From positions 124,001 through 188,000 of the forward strand of contig NZ_BSTR01000004.1 of the NCBI RefSeq assembly GCF_030269645.1: DNA of 64,000 bases, in the 5' to 3' direction. Both the position numbers and the translations under genes were made by a program. Position 1 is the stretch's first letter. Each line of letters starts with the position of its first letter. Shown piece by piece: positions 55,590 through 64,000 of this stretch. This stretch comes from Actinokineospora sp. NBRC 105648. GTDB taxonomy: Bacteria; Actinomycetota; Actinomycetes; Mycobacteriales; Pseudonocardiaceae. Below the pieces are notes generated by a model, which searched no databases, was not told the origin of the DNA, and saw nothing but the letters and a program-made list of their open reading frames with translations.

Positions 55590-56625
55590 CCCCGGCCACC
55601 GCCGCCCGTCTCAAGTGGACATTCATGGCCAGGTCGGTGCTGTCGGTCCACTGGTCCACCGCCCCGGTCAGCGGGAGTCCGCTCAGCGTCGTGCCCTCGA
55701 GCGCCGCGCCCGCGAGCAGGGCCTCGACGAACCGGTCGGCGAGCAGCACCGGGTACGGCCTGCCGTAGTAGGTGCGCCGGGTGCCGTCCACCGGTTGGAA
55801 CCCCGGGGTGAGGTTGTGCGTGGTGGCGGCGAACTCGTAGGCGTCGGCGAGCCGGTCGCCGCGCTCGCGGTAGTCCACGGCGGTCAGGACGTCGCGCAGG
55901 ATGTCGGTGATCGGCTGGGCGCCCAGGCGGGCGAAGGCGCTGCCGAGCCACTTGCTGTACGGCGGGTAGACGCGGTGGTAGAGCAGGACTAGCCGGATCA
56001 GCTCGCGCACCAGCCGGGCGGCCACCACGGCCGAGCCGATCTCGTCGCCGACCTCACCCGCCCGGCCGACGAACGCCTCTTCCTGCGCGATCCGCCGCCA
56101 CTGGCAGGCCAGCACGTAGCGGAACACGTGGTCGGGGTACCAGGCGAGCCCGCGGCGCAGCAGGTCGAGCTGGTCGAGACCGTCGTGGAACACCGTCCCG
56201 CCGGTGATCTGGGCGAGCTCCTGCGTCGGGGTCGCCAGCCAGTCGAGGGTGGTGACCTCCAGCCGCGGGTCGAACCCGAGCCTGCGCTCGGCCCAGCCCG
56301 CGATGTCGGTCACCTCGACCCGGTGCGCGACCGGGCCGTCGGTGGGCGTCATGTGCCCGACCCCGACACCCTCGAAGTGCGTCGGGTAGCCGAGGAACTC
56401 CTTGGGCAGCCGCTCGGCCAGCTCGCGGTGGATCCGGTCGGCCTGCGACAGGTCGGCGATGAAGACCTGGCAGCGCGGCCCCCACTCGTGGTCGGCGGAG
56501 ATCTCGGTGTCGTAGCCCAGCACCTCCGACCCGGTGTCCAGCCGCGCCGCCGAGTGCGGCACGTGCACCAGGGGCGCGACCGCCTCCAGGTAGAAGCGGC
56601 GGGACAGTTCCAGGCCGGGGATCAC
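55573..56625 (-). CDS. DUF4037 domain protein (nucleotidyltransferase-like)
   Basis: The 350-residue protein opens with IPGLELSRRFYLEAVAPLV and has EISADHEWGPRCQVFIADLS, the Asp-containing nucleotidyltransferase-like strand pair of DUF4037. A helical C-terminus follows. Substrate and role are unknown. The GTG at 56625 matches the usual family start, although its GGAGG is unusually close. It overlaps the SpoU gene end by 17 bp in convergent orientation. Confidence 0.8.
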   Translation of the reverse strand: MIPGLELSRRFYLEAVAPLVHVPHSAARLDTGSEVLGYDTEISADHEWGPRCQVFIADLSQADRIHRELAERLPKEFLGYPTHFEGVGVGHMTPTDGPVAHRVEVTDIAGWAERRLGFDPRLEVTTLDWLATPTQELAQITGGTVFHDGLDQLDLLRRGLAWYPDHVFRYVLACQWRRIAQEEAFVGRAGEVGDEIGSAVVAARLVRELIRLVLLYHRVYPPYSKWLGSAFARLGAQPITDILRDVLTAVDYRERGDRLADAYEFAATTHNLTPGFQPVDGTRRTYYGRPYPVLLADRFVEALLAGAALEGTTLSGLPLTGAVDQWTDSTDLAMNVHLRRAAVAGVTRLD

Positions 56626-56728
56626 GCCTCCCAGCGTGGCAGCGGCGGCAAGCGGATTTCCCCGATCTTCTCCCTGATCTTGCCTGGCGGGCACGCACCG
56701 GACCGCGGCCCGGGCGCACCATGGGGGC

Positions 56729-57811
56729 ATGACCCGGGACAACGCCGACCCCGCGCTCTGGGCCGCGCGCGCGGGCGTGGCCGAGCGCGCCGTGCGCTCG
56801 CGGCACCTGCGGCGCGTGTGGGGCGCGCCGGGCACCCTGCTGGGGGTGGCGGCCTGGCCCCCGGGAACGGGGCAACGGCTGCACGCGCACTGGAACTACT
56901 GGTGGCAGGCGCACCTGCTCGACTGCCTGGTCGACGCGCAGCTGCGCTCGGCGAACCCCGCCCGGGGGCGGGTGATCCAGGCGCTGGTGCGCGGGATCCG
57001 GGTGCGCAACTTCGGGGTGTGGACCAACGACTACTACGACGACATCGCCTGGCTCGGGCTCGCGCTGCTGCGCACCACGGAGGCGGGCGAGGCCGGGGTG
57101 AGCGCGGACCGACCGCTGCAGGCCATCGCCGCCCAGCTCCGCGAGGGGTGGACCGACGAGGCGGGCGGCGGCGTCTGGTGGCGGCGCAAGGACACCTTCA
57201 AGAACGTGCCCGCCAACGGGCCCACCGCGATCCTCTTCGCCCGCCTCGGTGACCTGGCCCGGGCCCGTGCGACCACGGAGTGGATGGCCGAGTACCTGGT
57301 CGACCCGGACACCGGCCTGCTGTGGGACGGCTTGCACGTGCGCCCGGACGGATCGGTCGGGGAGGTCGTCACCACGATCTACACCTACTGCCAGGGCGTG
57401 TTCCTGGGCGCCTGCGTGGAACTCGGCCGAACCGAGTGGGCGGCGCGCACGATCCACGCGGTGGACAAGAACCTCGCGGTCAACGGAGTCCTGCCCGGGC
57501 AGGAGGGTGGGGACGGTGGGCTGTTCGCGGGAATCCTGGCCCGCTACCTGGCCCAGTCCGCCCTGCGCCTGCCGGACGCCGCGGCCGAGGTGGCCCGCCG
57601 CCTGGTGTTGAGCTCCGCCGAGGCGGCCTGGCGCAACCGCACGATCGCCGCCAGCGGCCCGGTGTTCGGCCCCGAGTGGTCCGAGCCCGCGGTGGCACCG
57701 CGCGGCCGGACCGACCGGCGGGTGGAACGCGACCTGTCGGTGCAGCTGTCCGGGTGGATGGTGCTGGAAGCCGCCGCCCTGCTGGAACGCGACCGCGGAC
57801 CGGGCTCGTGA
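56729..57811 (+). CDS. GH76-family glycosyl hydrolase (alpha-1,6-mannanase-like)
   Basis: The 360-residue protein has an (alpha/alpha)6 barrel pattern with HAHWNYWWQAHLLDCLVDA, NDYYDDIAWLGLALLR (the Asp-Asp pair typical of GH76 catalysis), NVPANGPTAILFARLG and YTYCQGVFLGACVEL. There is no signal peptide, so it is cytosolic or exported by another route. The substrate is likely mannan-like but unproven. Confidence 0.83.
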   Translation: MTRDNADPALWAARAGVAERAVRSRHLRRVWGAPGTLLGVAAWPPGTGQRLHAHWNYWWQAHLLDCLVDAQLRSANPARGRVIQALVRGIRVRNFGVWTNDYYDDIAWLGLALLRTTEAGEAGVSADRPLQAIAAQLREGWTDEAGGGVWWRRKDTFKNVPANGPTAILFARLGDLARARATTEWMAEYLVDPDTGLLWDGLHVRPDGSVGEVVTTIYTYCQGVFLGACVELGRTEWAARTIHAVDKNLAVNGVLPGQEGGDGGLFAGILARYLAQSALRLPDAAAEVARRLVLSSAEAAWRNRTIAASGPVFGPEWSEPAVAPRGRTDRRVERDLSVQLSGWMVLEAAALLERDRGPGS

Positions 57812-57853
57812 CGCCGGTCCCGGTGGACCACCCGAGCGTGTCAGCATGGCGGC

Positions 57854-58585
57854 ATGAGTGTGCTGGTGGTGACCGGTGGTGCCCGGGGTATCGGGGCGGC
57901 GATCTGCCGCCGAGCGGCCCGGGACGGGTTCGACGTGGTGGTCAACTACGCGCGTGACGAGGCCGCCGCGGCCGCGGTCGTGCGGGAGGTCGAGGCGCTG
58001 GGCAGGCGGGGGCTGGCCGTGCGCGCGGACGTGGCGGACGAGGACGAGGTCGCCGCGCTGTTCACCGCCGCCGACGCGCTCGGGCCGTTGACCGGGCTGG
58101 TCGCCAACGCGGGCATCACCGGCGACACCCCCGGGCGGCTCGACCAGCAGTCCGCCGCCACCGTCCGGCGGGTGCTCGACGTGAACGTCACCGGGGTCTT
58201 CCTGTGCCTGCGGGAGGCCGTCCGGCGGATGTCCGGGCGCGGTGGGGCCATCGTGACGATCTCCAGCACCGCCGCGCACCGCGGCTCGCCCGGGGAGTGG
58301 GCGCACTACGCGGCGAGCAAGGCCGCCGTGGAAACGCTCACCTACGGGTTGGCGCAAGAGGTCGCCGGTGAGGGGATCCGGGTCAACGTCGTGGCGCCGG
58401 GGCTGGTCAACACGGACCTGCACAGCGCGGCGGGGATGCCCGACCGGCCCGCGCGGCTCGCCTCGCGGATCCCGCTGGGGCGGGCGGGTGAGCCCGAGGA
58501 GATCGCCGAGGGGGTGGTGTGGCTGCTCAGCCCCGCCGCGTCCTTCGTGACCGGGGCGGTGTTGCCGATCTCGGGCGGCTTCTGA
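57854..58585 (+). CDS. Short-chain dehydrogenase/reductase (FabG-like)
   Basis: The 243-residue enzyme has VVTGGARGIGAAICRRAARD, LVANAGITGD (NAG), Ser in VTISSTAAHRG, the catalytic YAASK and a C-terminal FVTGAVLPISGGF. This is a classical NAD(P)-dependent SDR. The substrate is unknown. It starts 43 nt after the GH76 gene. Confidence 0.9.
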   Translation: MSVLVVTGGARGIGAAICRRAARDGFDVVVNYARDEAAAAAVVREVEALGRRGLAVRADVADEDEVAALFTAADALGPLTGLVANAGITGDTPGRLDQQSAATVRRVLDVNVTGVFLCLREAVRRMSGRGGAIVTISSTAAHRGSPGEWAHYAASKAAVETLTYGLAQEVAGEGIRVNVVAPGLVNTDLHSAAGMPDRPARLASRIPLGRAGEPEEIAEGVVWLLSPAASFVTGAVLPISGGF

Positions 58586-58673
58586 GCTTTCTGAGCTGCG
58601 GTGATCACCCGTTGCCGGGGCGGCAGCCGAGCCCGGGCTGTTCCGCGGTGATCAGGTCTGCTCAACTGGACAG

Positions 58674-59375
58674 GTGCTGAGACTGGTGGGCCGCGTCCTC
58701 TGGGTGCTTGCCCGGACTGTCCTAACCGGACTCTTCCTGCCCGCGCTGGTCATCGCCGCCGCCGTCGGCACCGCGCTCTTCCACGCCTACGCCCAGTCCG
58801 GCGTGCTGGGGGTCGGCGCGCACGTCCTCCTGGTGGTCCTGGCCGTTTCCCTCGCCCTGGTCACCAGCGCGTGCACGGCGTGCTTCCTGGACTGGAGCGA
58901 GTTCGAGGACCGCGAGCTCGCGCCCGGCGCGTTCGCCGGGCTGATGATCGTCGTGCTGGTCTTCCTCTGCGTGTCGCCCGCCGCCCAGCTCACCCAGGCG
59001 TCGGTGCTGGCCGACCGCGGTGTGGTCGTCTCCTGCGCGGTGACCCGGGTGGTGCCGGACGGCAAGGAGCGCAACTTCACCCACACGGTGGACTGCGGGA
59101 CCACCCACGCCGAGTTCCCCCGGCCATTCCGCCTGGCCGAGCCGGGCGGGCGCCTCGACGTGCTGGTCGACCCCGGCGGCGACGTGGACCCGCTGCCCGC
59201 CGCCGAGGCCGCCGACCAGCGCGCGGCGGCCGTCGAGCTCACCACCGGCGCCCTGATCGGGTGCGGGGTGATCGCGCTCGCCCGTGCGGGCCTGTGGGTC
59301 TGGGCGCACCGCACCAGGCGGCGGCCCGGTGCGGCACCGCGGGCCGGCGTGGGTGAGCTGGGGGCTGTCGGTTAG
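58674..59375 (+). CDS. Membrane protein of unknown function
   Basis: The 233-residue protein has about four membrane helices (VLTGLFLPALVIAAAVGTAL, VLLVVLAVSLALVTSACTA, FAGLMIVVLVFLCVSPAAQL, and one near residue 200). A soluble loop between helices 3 and 4 contains the paired Cys residues VVSCAVTRVV and HTVDCGTTHA. I do not recognise a family. The GTG at 58674 is the only reasonable start. Confidence 0.7.
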   Translation: MLRLVGRVLWVLARTVLTGLFLPALVIAAAVGTALFHAYAQSGVLGVGAHVLLVVLAVSLALVTSACTACFLDWSEFEDRELAPGAFAGLMIVVLVFLCVSPAAQLTQASVLADRGVVVSCAVTRVVPDGKERNFTHTVDCGTTHAEFPRPFRLAEPGGRLDVLVDPGGDVDPLPAAEAADQRAAAVELTTGALIGCGVIALARAGLWVWAHRTRRRPGAAPRAGVGELGAVG

Positions 59376-59381
59376 CGCGGG

Positions 59382-59795
59382 CTAGCGCGGGAAGTAGGCC
59401 GTCAGCGTGGTGCGGCCGTCGGTGTGGGTGAGGTCGAAGCGGCTGGTCATGGCCTGGATCATGACCAGGCCGTGGCCGCGGGTGATGCCCAGGTCGCGGT
59501 TCGGGTCCCGCCAGCGGCCGTGGTCGGTCACGCTCACCACCGCGTCGTCCTCGCGCAGGGTGACGGTCAGCGCCACCAGGCCCGGCTCGCCGCTGTAGGC
59601 GTGCTCCATGGCGTTGGCCAGCGCCTCGTACACGGCCAGCACGATGTCGGAGACCAGGGCCTCGGGGGCGGACTGGCCACGCAGCCAGTCAGTGAGGCGG
59701 TGCCGGGCGCCCGCGAGCTCGTCGCAGTCCGCGGTGACGGTGAAGCTCAGTGACGCGATGCTCCGCGTGGTCGAGTCGATCTTCGGATCCAGCAC
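59382..59795 (-). CDS. ATP-binding anti-sigma factor (RsbW-like HATPase)
   Basis: The 137-residue protein is a GHKL ATPase of the RsbW/SpoIIAB type. VLAVYEALANAMEHAYSG is the N box, VSVTDHGRWRDPNRDLG the G1 box with Asp-x-Gly, and RGHGLVMIQAMTSRFDL the G2 region. It would bind a sigma factor or phosphorylate an antagonist. GGAGG lies 7 nt before the GTG at 59795. It is oriented away from a small ORF at 59945. Confidence 0.88.
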   Translation of the reverse strand: MLDPKIDSTTRSIASLSFTVTADCDELAGARHRLTDWLRGQSAPEALVSDIVLAVYEALANAMEHAYSGEPGLVALTVTLREDDAVVSVTDHGRWRDPNRDLGITRGHGLVMIQAMTSRFDLTHTDGRTTLTAYFPR

Positions 59796-59944
59796 GCCGC
59801 CCCCTCCGGGTGTGCGGGTCCGCCCAAACCCGACCGCCATGACCGTCGCCCGCCCGGGTGTTCGCGTTACCCGTCGCGTGTGATCGCACTCGATCGTGGG
59901 TACGCGGGGCACAACGTTGTTCTCCACGGGAGGAGCTGACCCCG

Positions 59945-60127
59945 ATGTCCGACGACCTGGGCCTCATCGGCGACCTGGACCTGTCGATCCCCGACGCGCG
60001 GCGCGCCCAGGCCGCCCGGGTGGTCGCGGCCTGCTCCACCGATGCGGCGGAATGTGCCGAATTGCTTGCCATGCTCGGCCTGTCCGCCGATGGCGGGACC
60101 AAACGTGACGAGCATCGGGCGGCGTGA
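59945..60127 (+). CDS. Small protein of unknown function
   Basis: The 60-residue product (MSDDLGLIGDLDLSIPDARR at its start) is helical and acidic at the N-terminus and contains two Cys. I recognise no family. GGAGGAG lies about 8 nt before the ATG, supporting translation. Its position divergent from an anti-sigma kinase is suggestive only. Confidence 0.6.
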   Translation: MSDDLGLIGDLDLSIPDARRAQAARVVAACSTDAAECAELLAMLGLSADGGTKRDEHRAA

Positions 60128-60197
60128 GGTGTAGGTCGGATTCGCCCGGGTACTCACTGGTCGTAATGCCCGACGCACCCTGGAGGAGCTGATCTCG

Positions 60198-60674
60198 TTG
60201 AGCACCATCACCGAGTCCGTCGATGTGACCGTCCCGGTGTCCACCGCCTACAACCAGTGGACCCAGTTCGAGTCGTTCCCGTACTTCATGGAGGGCGTCG
60301 AGCGGATCCAGCAGCTCGACGACCGGCACACGCACTGGGTGACCAAGATCGGCGGGGTCACCCGCGAGTTCGACGCGACCATCACCGAGCAGATCCCGGA
60401 CGAGCGGGTCGCCTGGCGTTCGGACGCGGGCCCGGACCACGCCGGTGTGATCACCTTCCACCGGCTCAACGAGCGCGAGACCCGGGTCACCGCCCAGATG
60501 GACATCGACCCCGAGGGCTTCGCCGAGAACGTGGCCGACAAGCTGGGCATCATCGACCGGCGGATCAAGTCGGACATGAAGCGGTTCAAGGAGTTCATCG
60601 AGGACCGCGACGGCAAGGCCACCGGTTCGTGGCGCGGCGAGGTCGAGGCCCCGGGCCAGATCCCGCCCAAGTAG
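60198..60674 (+). CDS. SRPBCC family protein (cyclase/dehydrase-like)
   Basis: The 158-residue protein has SVDVTVPVSTAYNQWTQFES and FPYFMEGVERIQQLDDRHTH, matching the actinobacterial cyclase/dehydrase SRPBCC group. A long C-terminal helix (DRRIKSDMKRFKEFIEDRDG) follows. It starts with TTG after GGAGGAG at about 9 nt. Ligand unknown. Confidence 0.85.
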   Translation: MSTITESVDVTVPVSTAYNQWTQFESFPYFMEGVERIQQLDDRHTHWVTKIGGVTREFDATITEQIPDERVAWRSDAGPDHAGVITFHRLNERETRVTAQMDIDPEGFAENVADKLGIIDRRIKSDMKRFKEFIEDRDGKATGSWRGEVEAPGQIPPK

Positions 60675-60751
60675 TTCTCGCGACACCGCACCACCACACG
60701 AGCAGTACCGGCACCACCGCACGAGCACTACCGCGACGCGCCTCGCGGCAG

Positions 60752-60775
60752 AGCCCCCGACCGAGGTCGGGGGCT
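60752..60775. terminator. Bidirectional terminator hairpin
   Basis: AGCCCCCGAC (60752-60761) pairs with 60766-60775 around a 4-nt loop and is followed by TTC on the plus strand. It lies between converging SRPBCC and LacI genes. Confidence 0.8.
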
Positions 60776-60786
60776 TTCGCGTGCGC

Positions 60787-61848
60787 CTAGTCGGTCGTGT
60801 CGGCCGCTGGGGTCGCCTGGGTCGCTGGGGTCGTCTGGGTCGCCGCCTGGGTCGCGCAGCCGCAGGAGCCGCGGTGGGTGAGCGCGGGGGCCAGCAGCAC
60901 GGTCTCCGGTGCCCGCTCCGGGTCGGCCAACCGCGCCAGCAGCAGCCGCACCGCGGTCCGGCCGATCTCGTCCACCGGGTGCGCCATCGTGGTGATGCCG
61001 GGGGTGACCAGCTCGGCCCAGTCGACCTCGTCGTGGCCCGCGATGGACAGGTCGCGGCCGATCTCCAGGCCGTGCGCCCTGGCCTCCCGGTAGGCCCCGG
61101 CGGTCATCGCGCCGTTGCCGGTGATCACCGCGGTGGGGCGTTCGGGGACGGTCAGCAGCCTGCGCATGGCCAGCACGCCGTCCTCGTGGGTGGCGCCGCC
61201 GCCCGCGACCAGGTTGGAGTCCCAGCGCAGGCCCGCCCGGCCCAGGCCCAGCCGGTACCCGAGGGTGCGCTCCTCGCTGGCGCCCATCCACTCGACGCCG
61301 CTGATGAAGGCGATCCGGCGGTGGCCCGCGCCCGCCAGGTGCGAGACCAGCGCCGAGGTGGACTGGATGTTCTCCGGGCCGACCTGGTCGAGCTTGATCT
61401 TGTGCGAGACCCGGTCGACCAGGACCGCGGGCACCCCGGTGCGGGCCAGTTGCTCCAGCGTCGAGGTGTCGCCCGGGGCGGGGGTGAGCAGCATGCCGTC
61501 GACCCGCCGCGCCTGCAGCTTGCGCACGGCGGCCCGTTCGCCGTCCTCGGTGTCGAGGGTGTCGCCCAGCAGCACGGTGTACCCGGCCGCGGTGGCCTCG
61601 GCCTCGATGGCGTGGATCAGCTGCGCCAGGTGCGGGTTGGCCAGCAGCGACATGGCCACCCCGATGGACTTGGTGCCGCCGGTGACCAGCGACCGGGCGA
61701 TCGCGTTGCCGGTGTAGCCGGTGCTCTCGATCGCGGCGAGGACCCGGTCGCGGGTCGCGCCCGCGACCGGCCGGGTCTCGTTGACCACGTGTGAGACGGT
61801 GCTGATCGAGACACCCGCCAGCTTGGCGACGTCCTCCATGGTGGCCAC
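60787..61848 (-). CDS. LacI family transcriptional regulator
   Basis: The 353-residue repressor has the LacI helix-turn-helix (ATMEDVAKLAGVSISTVSHV) and hinge helix (TGNAIARSLVTGG). A periplasmic-binding-like sensor domain follows, with VDGMLLTPAPGD, FISGVEWMGASEERTLGY and AGHDEVDWAELVTPGITTM. A Thr/Ala-rich tail with CGC ends the protein. GTG at 61848 gives the usual ATM-D-VA start. It is divergent from the kinase gene, with a LacI-type operator between them. Confidence 0.93.
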   Translation of the reverse strand: MATMEDVAKLAGVSISTVSHVVNETRPVAGATRDRVLAAIESTGYTGNAIARSLVTGGTKSIGVAMSLLANPHLAQLIHAIEAEATAAGYTVLLGDTLDTEDGERAAVRKLQARRVDGMLLTPAPGDTSTLEQLARTGVPAVLVDRVSHKIKLDQVGPENIQSTSALVSHLAGAGHRRIAFISGVEWMGASEERTLGYRLGLGRAGLRWDSNLVAGGGATHEDGVLAMRRLLTVPERPTAVITGNGAMTAGAYREARAHGLEIGRDLSIAGHDEVDWAELVTPGITTMAHPVDEIGRTAVRLLLARLADPERAPETVLLAPALTHRGSCGCATQAATQTTPATQATPAADTTD

Positions 61849-61873
61849 TGCGTGCTCGACTCCAACTCTCGTG

Positions 61874-61885
61874 GCAAACGCTTGC
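61874..61885. promoter_or_regulatory. LacI-type operator
   Basis: GCAAACGCTTGC has the CG-centred dyad typical of LacI-family operators (GCAAnCGnTTGC). It sits between the LacI gene (26 bp away) and the kinase gene (36 bp away), so it may control both. Confidence 0.75.
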
Positions 61886-61921
61886 GGGAACCCTACCCAG
61901 ACGGGGGTGCTGCTGATGACC

Positions 61922-62533
61922 CGGGAGCCCGTTTTCGCTGATCTGGTCGGTCGCGCGGCGGCGCTCGCGGTGCCCGGCGAGCGCCGGTTGCTGGGGATCT
62001 GCGGCGCGCCGGGCTCGGGCAAGTCGACGCTGGCCCACCGGCTGGTCGACGCCCTGGGCGGCCGGGCCGCCCTGGTGGGCATGGACGGCTTCCACCTCGC
62101 CCAGGTCGAGCTCGACCGGCTCGGCCGCGCCGAGCGCAAGGGTGCCCCCGATACCTTCGACGAGGGCGGCTACGCGCACCTGCTGCGCCGGTTGCGCGCC
62201 AACGACGAACCGGTCGTCTACGCCCCCGAGTTCCGCCGCGAGATCGAGGAGCCGATCGCCTGCGCTGTCCCGGTCGGGTGTGACGTTCCCCTCGTGGTGA
62301 CCGAGGGCAACTACCTGTTGCTGTGGCCGGACGTGCGCCCCCTGCTGACCGAGGCCTGGTACCTCGACCCCGGCGAGGACGTCCGCCGCGCACGCCTCCT
62401 AGCACGCCATATGGCCTACGGCCGGACTCGCGACCAGGCCTGGGCGCGCACCACCGGATCGGACGAGCACAACGCCCAACTGGTGGCGACCACCGCGCCA
62501 ACAGCGGACCTCCTGCTGCGGAAGATCGATTGA
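61922..62533 (+). CDS. Nucleoside/sugar kinase of the PRK/uridine kinase-like P-loop family
   Basis: The 203-residue protein has Walker A LGICGAPGSGKSTLAHRLVD, ALVGMDGFHLAQVELDRLG (substrate Asp) and PLVVTEGNYLLLWPD (Walker B-like). ARHMAYGRTRDQAWARTTGS forms the lid. This matches the FrcK/YggC-like nucleoside/nucleotide kinase family, linked to sugar uptake in some bacteria. The divergent LacI gene suggests a sugar or nucleoside inducer. ATG at 61922 is used; GTG at 61913 is an alternative. Confidence 0.85.
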   Translation, partial: REPVFADLVGRAAALAVPGERRLLGICGAPGSGKSTLAHRLVDALGGRAALVGMDGFHLAQVELDRLGRAERKGAPDTFDEGGYAHLLRRLRANDEPVVYAPEFRREIEEPIACAVPVGCDVPLVVTEGNYLLLWPDVRPLLTEAWYLDPGEDVRRARLLARHMAYGRTRDQAWARTTGSDEHNAQLVATTAPTADLLLRKID

Positions 62534-62615
62534 CCGAACGCACCCGAGTCACTCGACTGGGGCACTATGGCGGACGGCCCGCCCCCGAACGGGTCAAGGA
62601 GAGGACGGTTCGTCG

Positions 62616-63023
62616 ATGCCCACGTTGACCGGCGTCCACCACGTCGCGCTGACGGTCACGGACGTTGACCGCAGCGTCCCCTGGTACGAGCGCGTGCTCG
62701 GCTTCACCACCGCCGGCCGCGCCGACGAGGGCGAGCAGGGCCTGCGCAAGGTGTTCCTGCGCGGCTTCGGCATCACGCTGACCCTGGTCCAGCACCCCGG
62801 CGGTGCGCACGAGCCGTTCGACGAGTGCAGACCCGGCCTGGACCACCTGACGTTCTCGGTCTCCGACGAGGCGACCCTGCGCGGGTGGACCGACCGGCTC
62901 ACCGAGCACGGCGTGACGTTCTCCCCGATCACCGAGGAGATCTCCGCCCCCGGTGCCGCCGTGGTGGTGCTGCGCGACCCGGACGGCATCCAGCTGGTGC
63001 TCTGGGCCCCGCCTAGTCCGTGA
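62616..63023 (+). CDS. VOC (glyoxalase-like) family protein
   Basis: The 135-residue protein has the paired beta-alpha-beta modules: HHVALTVTDVDRSVPWYERV with the metal-binding His, then GLDHLTFSVSD and LRDPDGIQLVLWAP with His and Glu/Gln ligand positions. It could be a lyase, dioxygenase or resistance protein. AAGGAGAGG precedes the ATG. It converges on DedA with an 11-bp overlap. Confidence 0.88.
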   Translation: MPTLTGVHHVALTVTDVDRSVPWYERVLGFTTAGRADEGEQGLRKVFLRGFGITLTLVQHPGGAHEPFDECRPGLDHLTFSVSDEATLRGWTDRLTEHGVTFSPITEEISAPGAAVVVLRDPDGIQLVLWAPPSP

Positions 63024-63654
63024 CCGAGACGGTGTCGACCGGCCTGCGCATCTCCTGCCGGTAGCGCAGCACGCCCCAGACCGTGCCGACCACGAAGAAC
63101 GCCACGCTGCCCACGACCGCGGCGGTCTTGAGCCACGGCAGCTCGTCGAGCAGTCCCGCGCCGTAGTAGCCGAGCAGCACCAGGGTCGGCACCCAGGCCA
63201 CGCCGCCGATGAAGGTGGCCAGCGCGAACCGGCGGGGGTCCATCTTCGCCGCGCCCGCGACCAGCGGGGCCAGCGTGCGGATCCACGGGATCCAGCGGGC
63301 CACCACGATGGCGAAGAAGCCGCGCCGGTCCAGGAAGTCCCTGGCGCGGTCGAGGTTGTGCTGGGAGAGCACCCGGCCGCCGACCCGGGTGATGATCGCG
63401 TGGCCGGTCTTGGCGCCGACGTAGTAGCCGAGCTGGTTGCCCGCGACCGCGACCAGGGTGGCCACCAGCGAGAGCCACCAGGCCTGGTGCTCGGCGCCGT
63501 GCTGGGCCAGCACGACCCCGGCGGCGAACAGCAGCGAGTCGCCGGGCAGGAACAGGCCCACGATGAAGGCGCACTCGGCGAAGACGAAGCCCAGCACGAT
63601 GGCCCAGACGAGCAGTGGACCAGCGGATTCGAGCACGCCGAGCGCGGTGTTCAC
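63013..63654 (-). CDS. DedA family membrane protein
   Basis: The 213-residue protein has the DedA signature: FAECAFIVGLFLPGDSLLF (E and PGD), VAGNQLGYYVGAKTGHAI and FAIVVARWIPWIRTLAPLVAG with the conserved Arg. There are about five hydrophobic segments. DedA proteins act in membrane lipid carriers or phospholipid flipping. TACCCT ends 6 nt before the GTG at 63654 (leaderless). Confidence 0.92.
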   Translation of the reverse strand: MNTALGVLESAGPLLVWAIVLGFVFAECAFIVGLFLPGDSLLFAAGVVLAQHGAEHQAWWLSLVATLVAVAGNQLGYYVGAKTGHAIITRVGGRVLSQHNLDRARDFLDRRGFFAIVVARWIPWIRTLAPLVAGAAKMDPRRFALATFIGGVAWVPTLVLLGYYGAGLLDELPWLKTAAVVGSVAFFVVGTVWGVLRYRQEMRRPVDTVSVTD

Positions 63655-63803
63655 GGCCGTAGGGTACGTGCCCGACCTGGCGCGCCGCAGATGTTCGGGG
63701 TCGTATTCACCGGACTTCGGTCACGATTCAACCCCGGTCAAGATCGCATTTCCGGCCTGGAAATGATTCGCCCGATAGCCGGTGTCGGACGACAATTCCA
63801 GCC

Positions 63804-64000
63804 GTGATCACCACGCGCGAGGGCACGGTGCGCGACCTGCAGGCGCTGGCCCAGCGGATCTTCTCCCCCGCGAGCCTGTGCCACGTCGGTGACCTGGCCT
63901 GGCAGCGGTTCCAGCACGCGGGCCGGGAGGCGGAGTGGACGACGCGGGTGTGGGAGCGCGACGGCGTGGTGCTCGCCTGGGGCTGGGTGGACGCCCACGG
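63804..64000 (+). CDS. GNAT-family N-acetyltransferase (5' part only)
   Basis: Only the first 65 codons are present. VRDLQALAQRIFSPASLCHV, then GDLAWQRFQHAGREAEW and VWERDGVVLAWGWV, match the start of a common actinobacterial GNAT protein. GACAAT ends 7 nt before the GTG, suggesting a leaderless start. The acetyl-CoA site lies beyond the edge. Confidence 0.72.
   Translation, partial: MITTREGTVRDLQALAQRIFSPASLCHVGDLAWQRFQHAGREAEWTTRVWERDGVVLAWGWVDAH

Overview
The window is a very high-GC chromosomal stretch from an actinomycete. The dnaK-grpE-dnaJ-hspR operon with HspR-type (HAIR) operators, the EtfD-type ferredoxin-like oxidoreductase, DUF1206, DUF2784, DUF4097 and DUF2510 proteins, many GTG starts, 4-nt stop/start overlaps and probable leaderless promoters all fit this. 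Gene content resembles the Pseudonocardiaceae (Actinokineospora, Saccharothrix or Lentzea-like). The assignment is inferred from gene content only.

Layout. 1-8233: the 5' end of a 2-oxoacid dehydrogenase E1-alpha gene, an M20 peptidase, then a minus-strand array. The array has a YbaB-like protein, a small type VII secretion target, a 641-residue WXG-type protein with a C-terminal putative toxin domain, a putative immunity gene, a second free-standing copy of the toxin domain, a second immunity paralogue and endonuclease V. An ADP-ribosylglycohydrolase lies just upstream. 8321-13550: a GH63-type glycosidase and a complete polar amino-acid ABC transporter. 13618-21573: a large predicted beta-helix membrane protein, an SRPBCC protein, a RelE/Phd toxin-antitoxin pair, a thioredoxin-NHL protein, a GroES-like protein, a VanW protein and a GlsB-type membrane protein.

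21712-37100: a region with two copies of a structured non-coding repeat, one bounded by a 27-bp perfect inverted repeat. It carries an acyl-CoA dehydrogenase and an EtfD-like oxidoreductase that share a palindromic operator, with a divergent TetR gene beside the second. It also holds an orphan D12-class adenine methylase beside tRNA-Gly(CCC). Two convergent operons concern deoxypyrimidine nucleotides: a membrane-anchored dCTP-deaminase-fold protein with a nucleotidyltransferase and a deaminase, facing thyA-dfrA-HIT.

37186-50446: a secreted hydrolase, a DUF4097 lipoprotein with a TetR regulator, the dnaK operon, a frameshifted VOC gene, a flavohemoglobin-like protein, a MarR regulator and clpB. 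Upstream of clpB is a cluster of DnaA-box-like sites, three of them spaced exactly 21 bp, and a further HspR box. 50447-64000: mostly housekeeping and accessory genes (ArsR regulator, two SDRs, pyrE, an SpoU methyltransferase, GH76, an anti-sigma kinase, a LacI regulator divergent from a sugar/nucleoside kinase, VOC, DedA, and a truncated GNAT gene).

The strongest candidates for something undescribed are the duplicated toxin/immunity array (2744-7048), the deoxypyrimidine cluster (28036-32504), the inverted-repeat element family (22720-23160 and 33748-34004) and the phased DnaA-box cluster before clpB (47480-47543).
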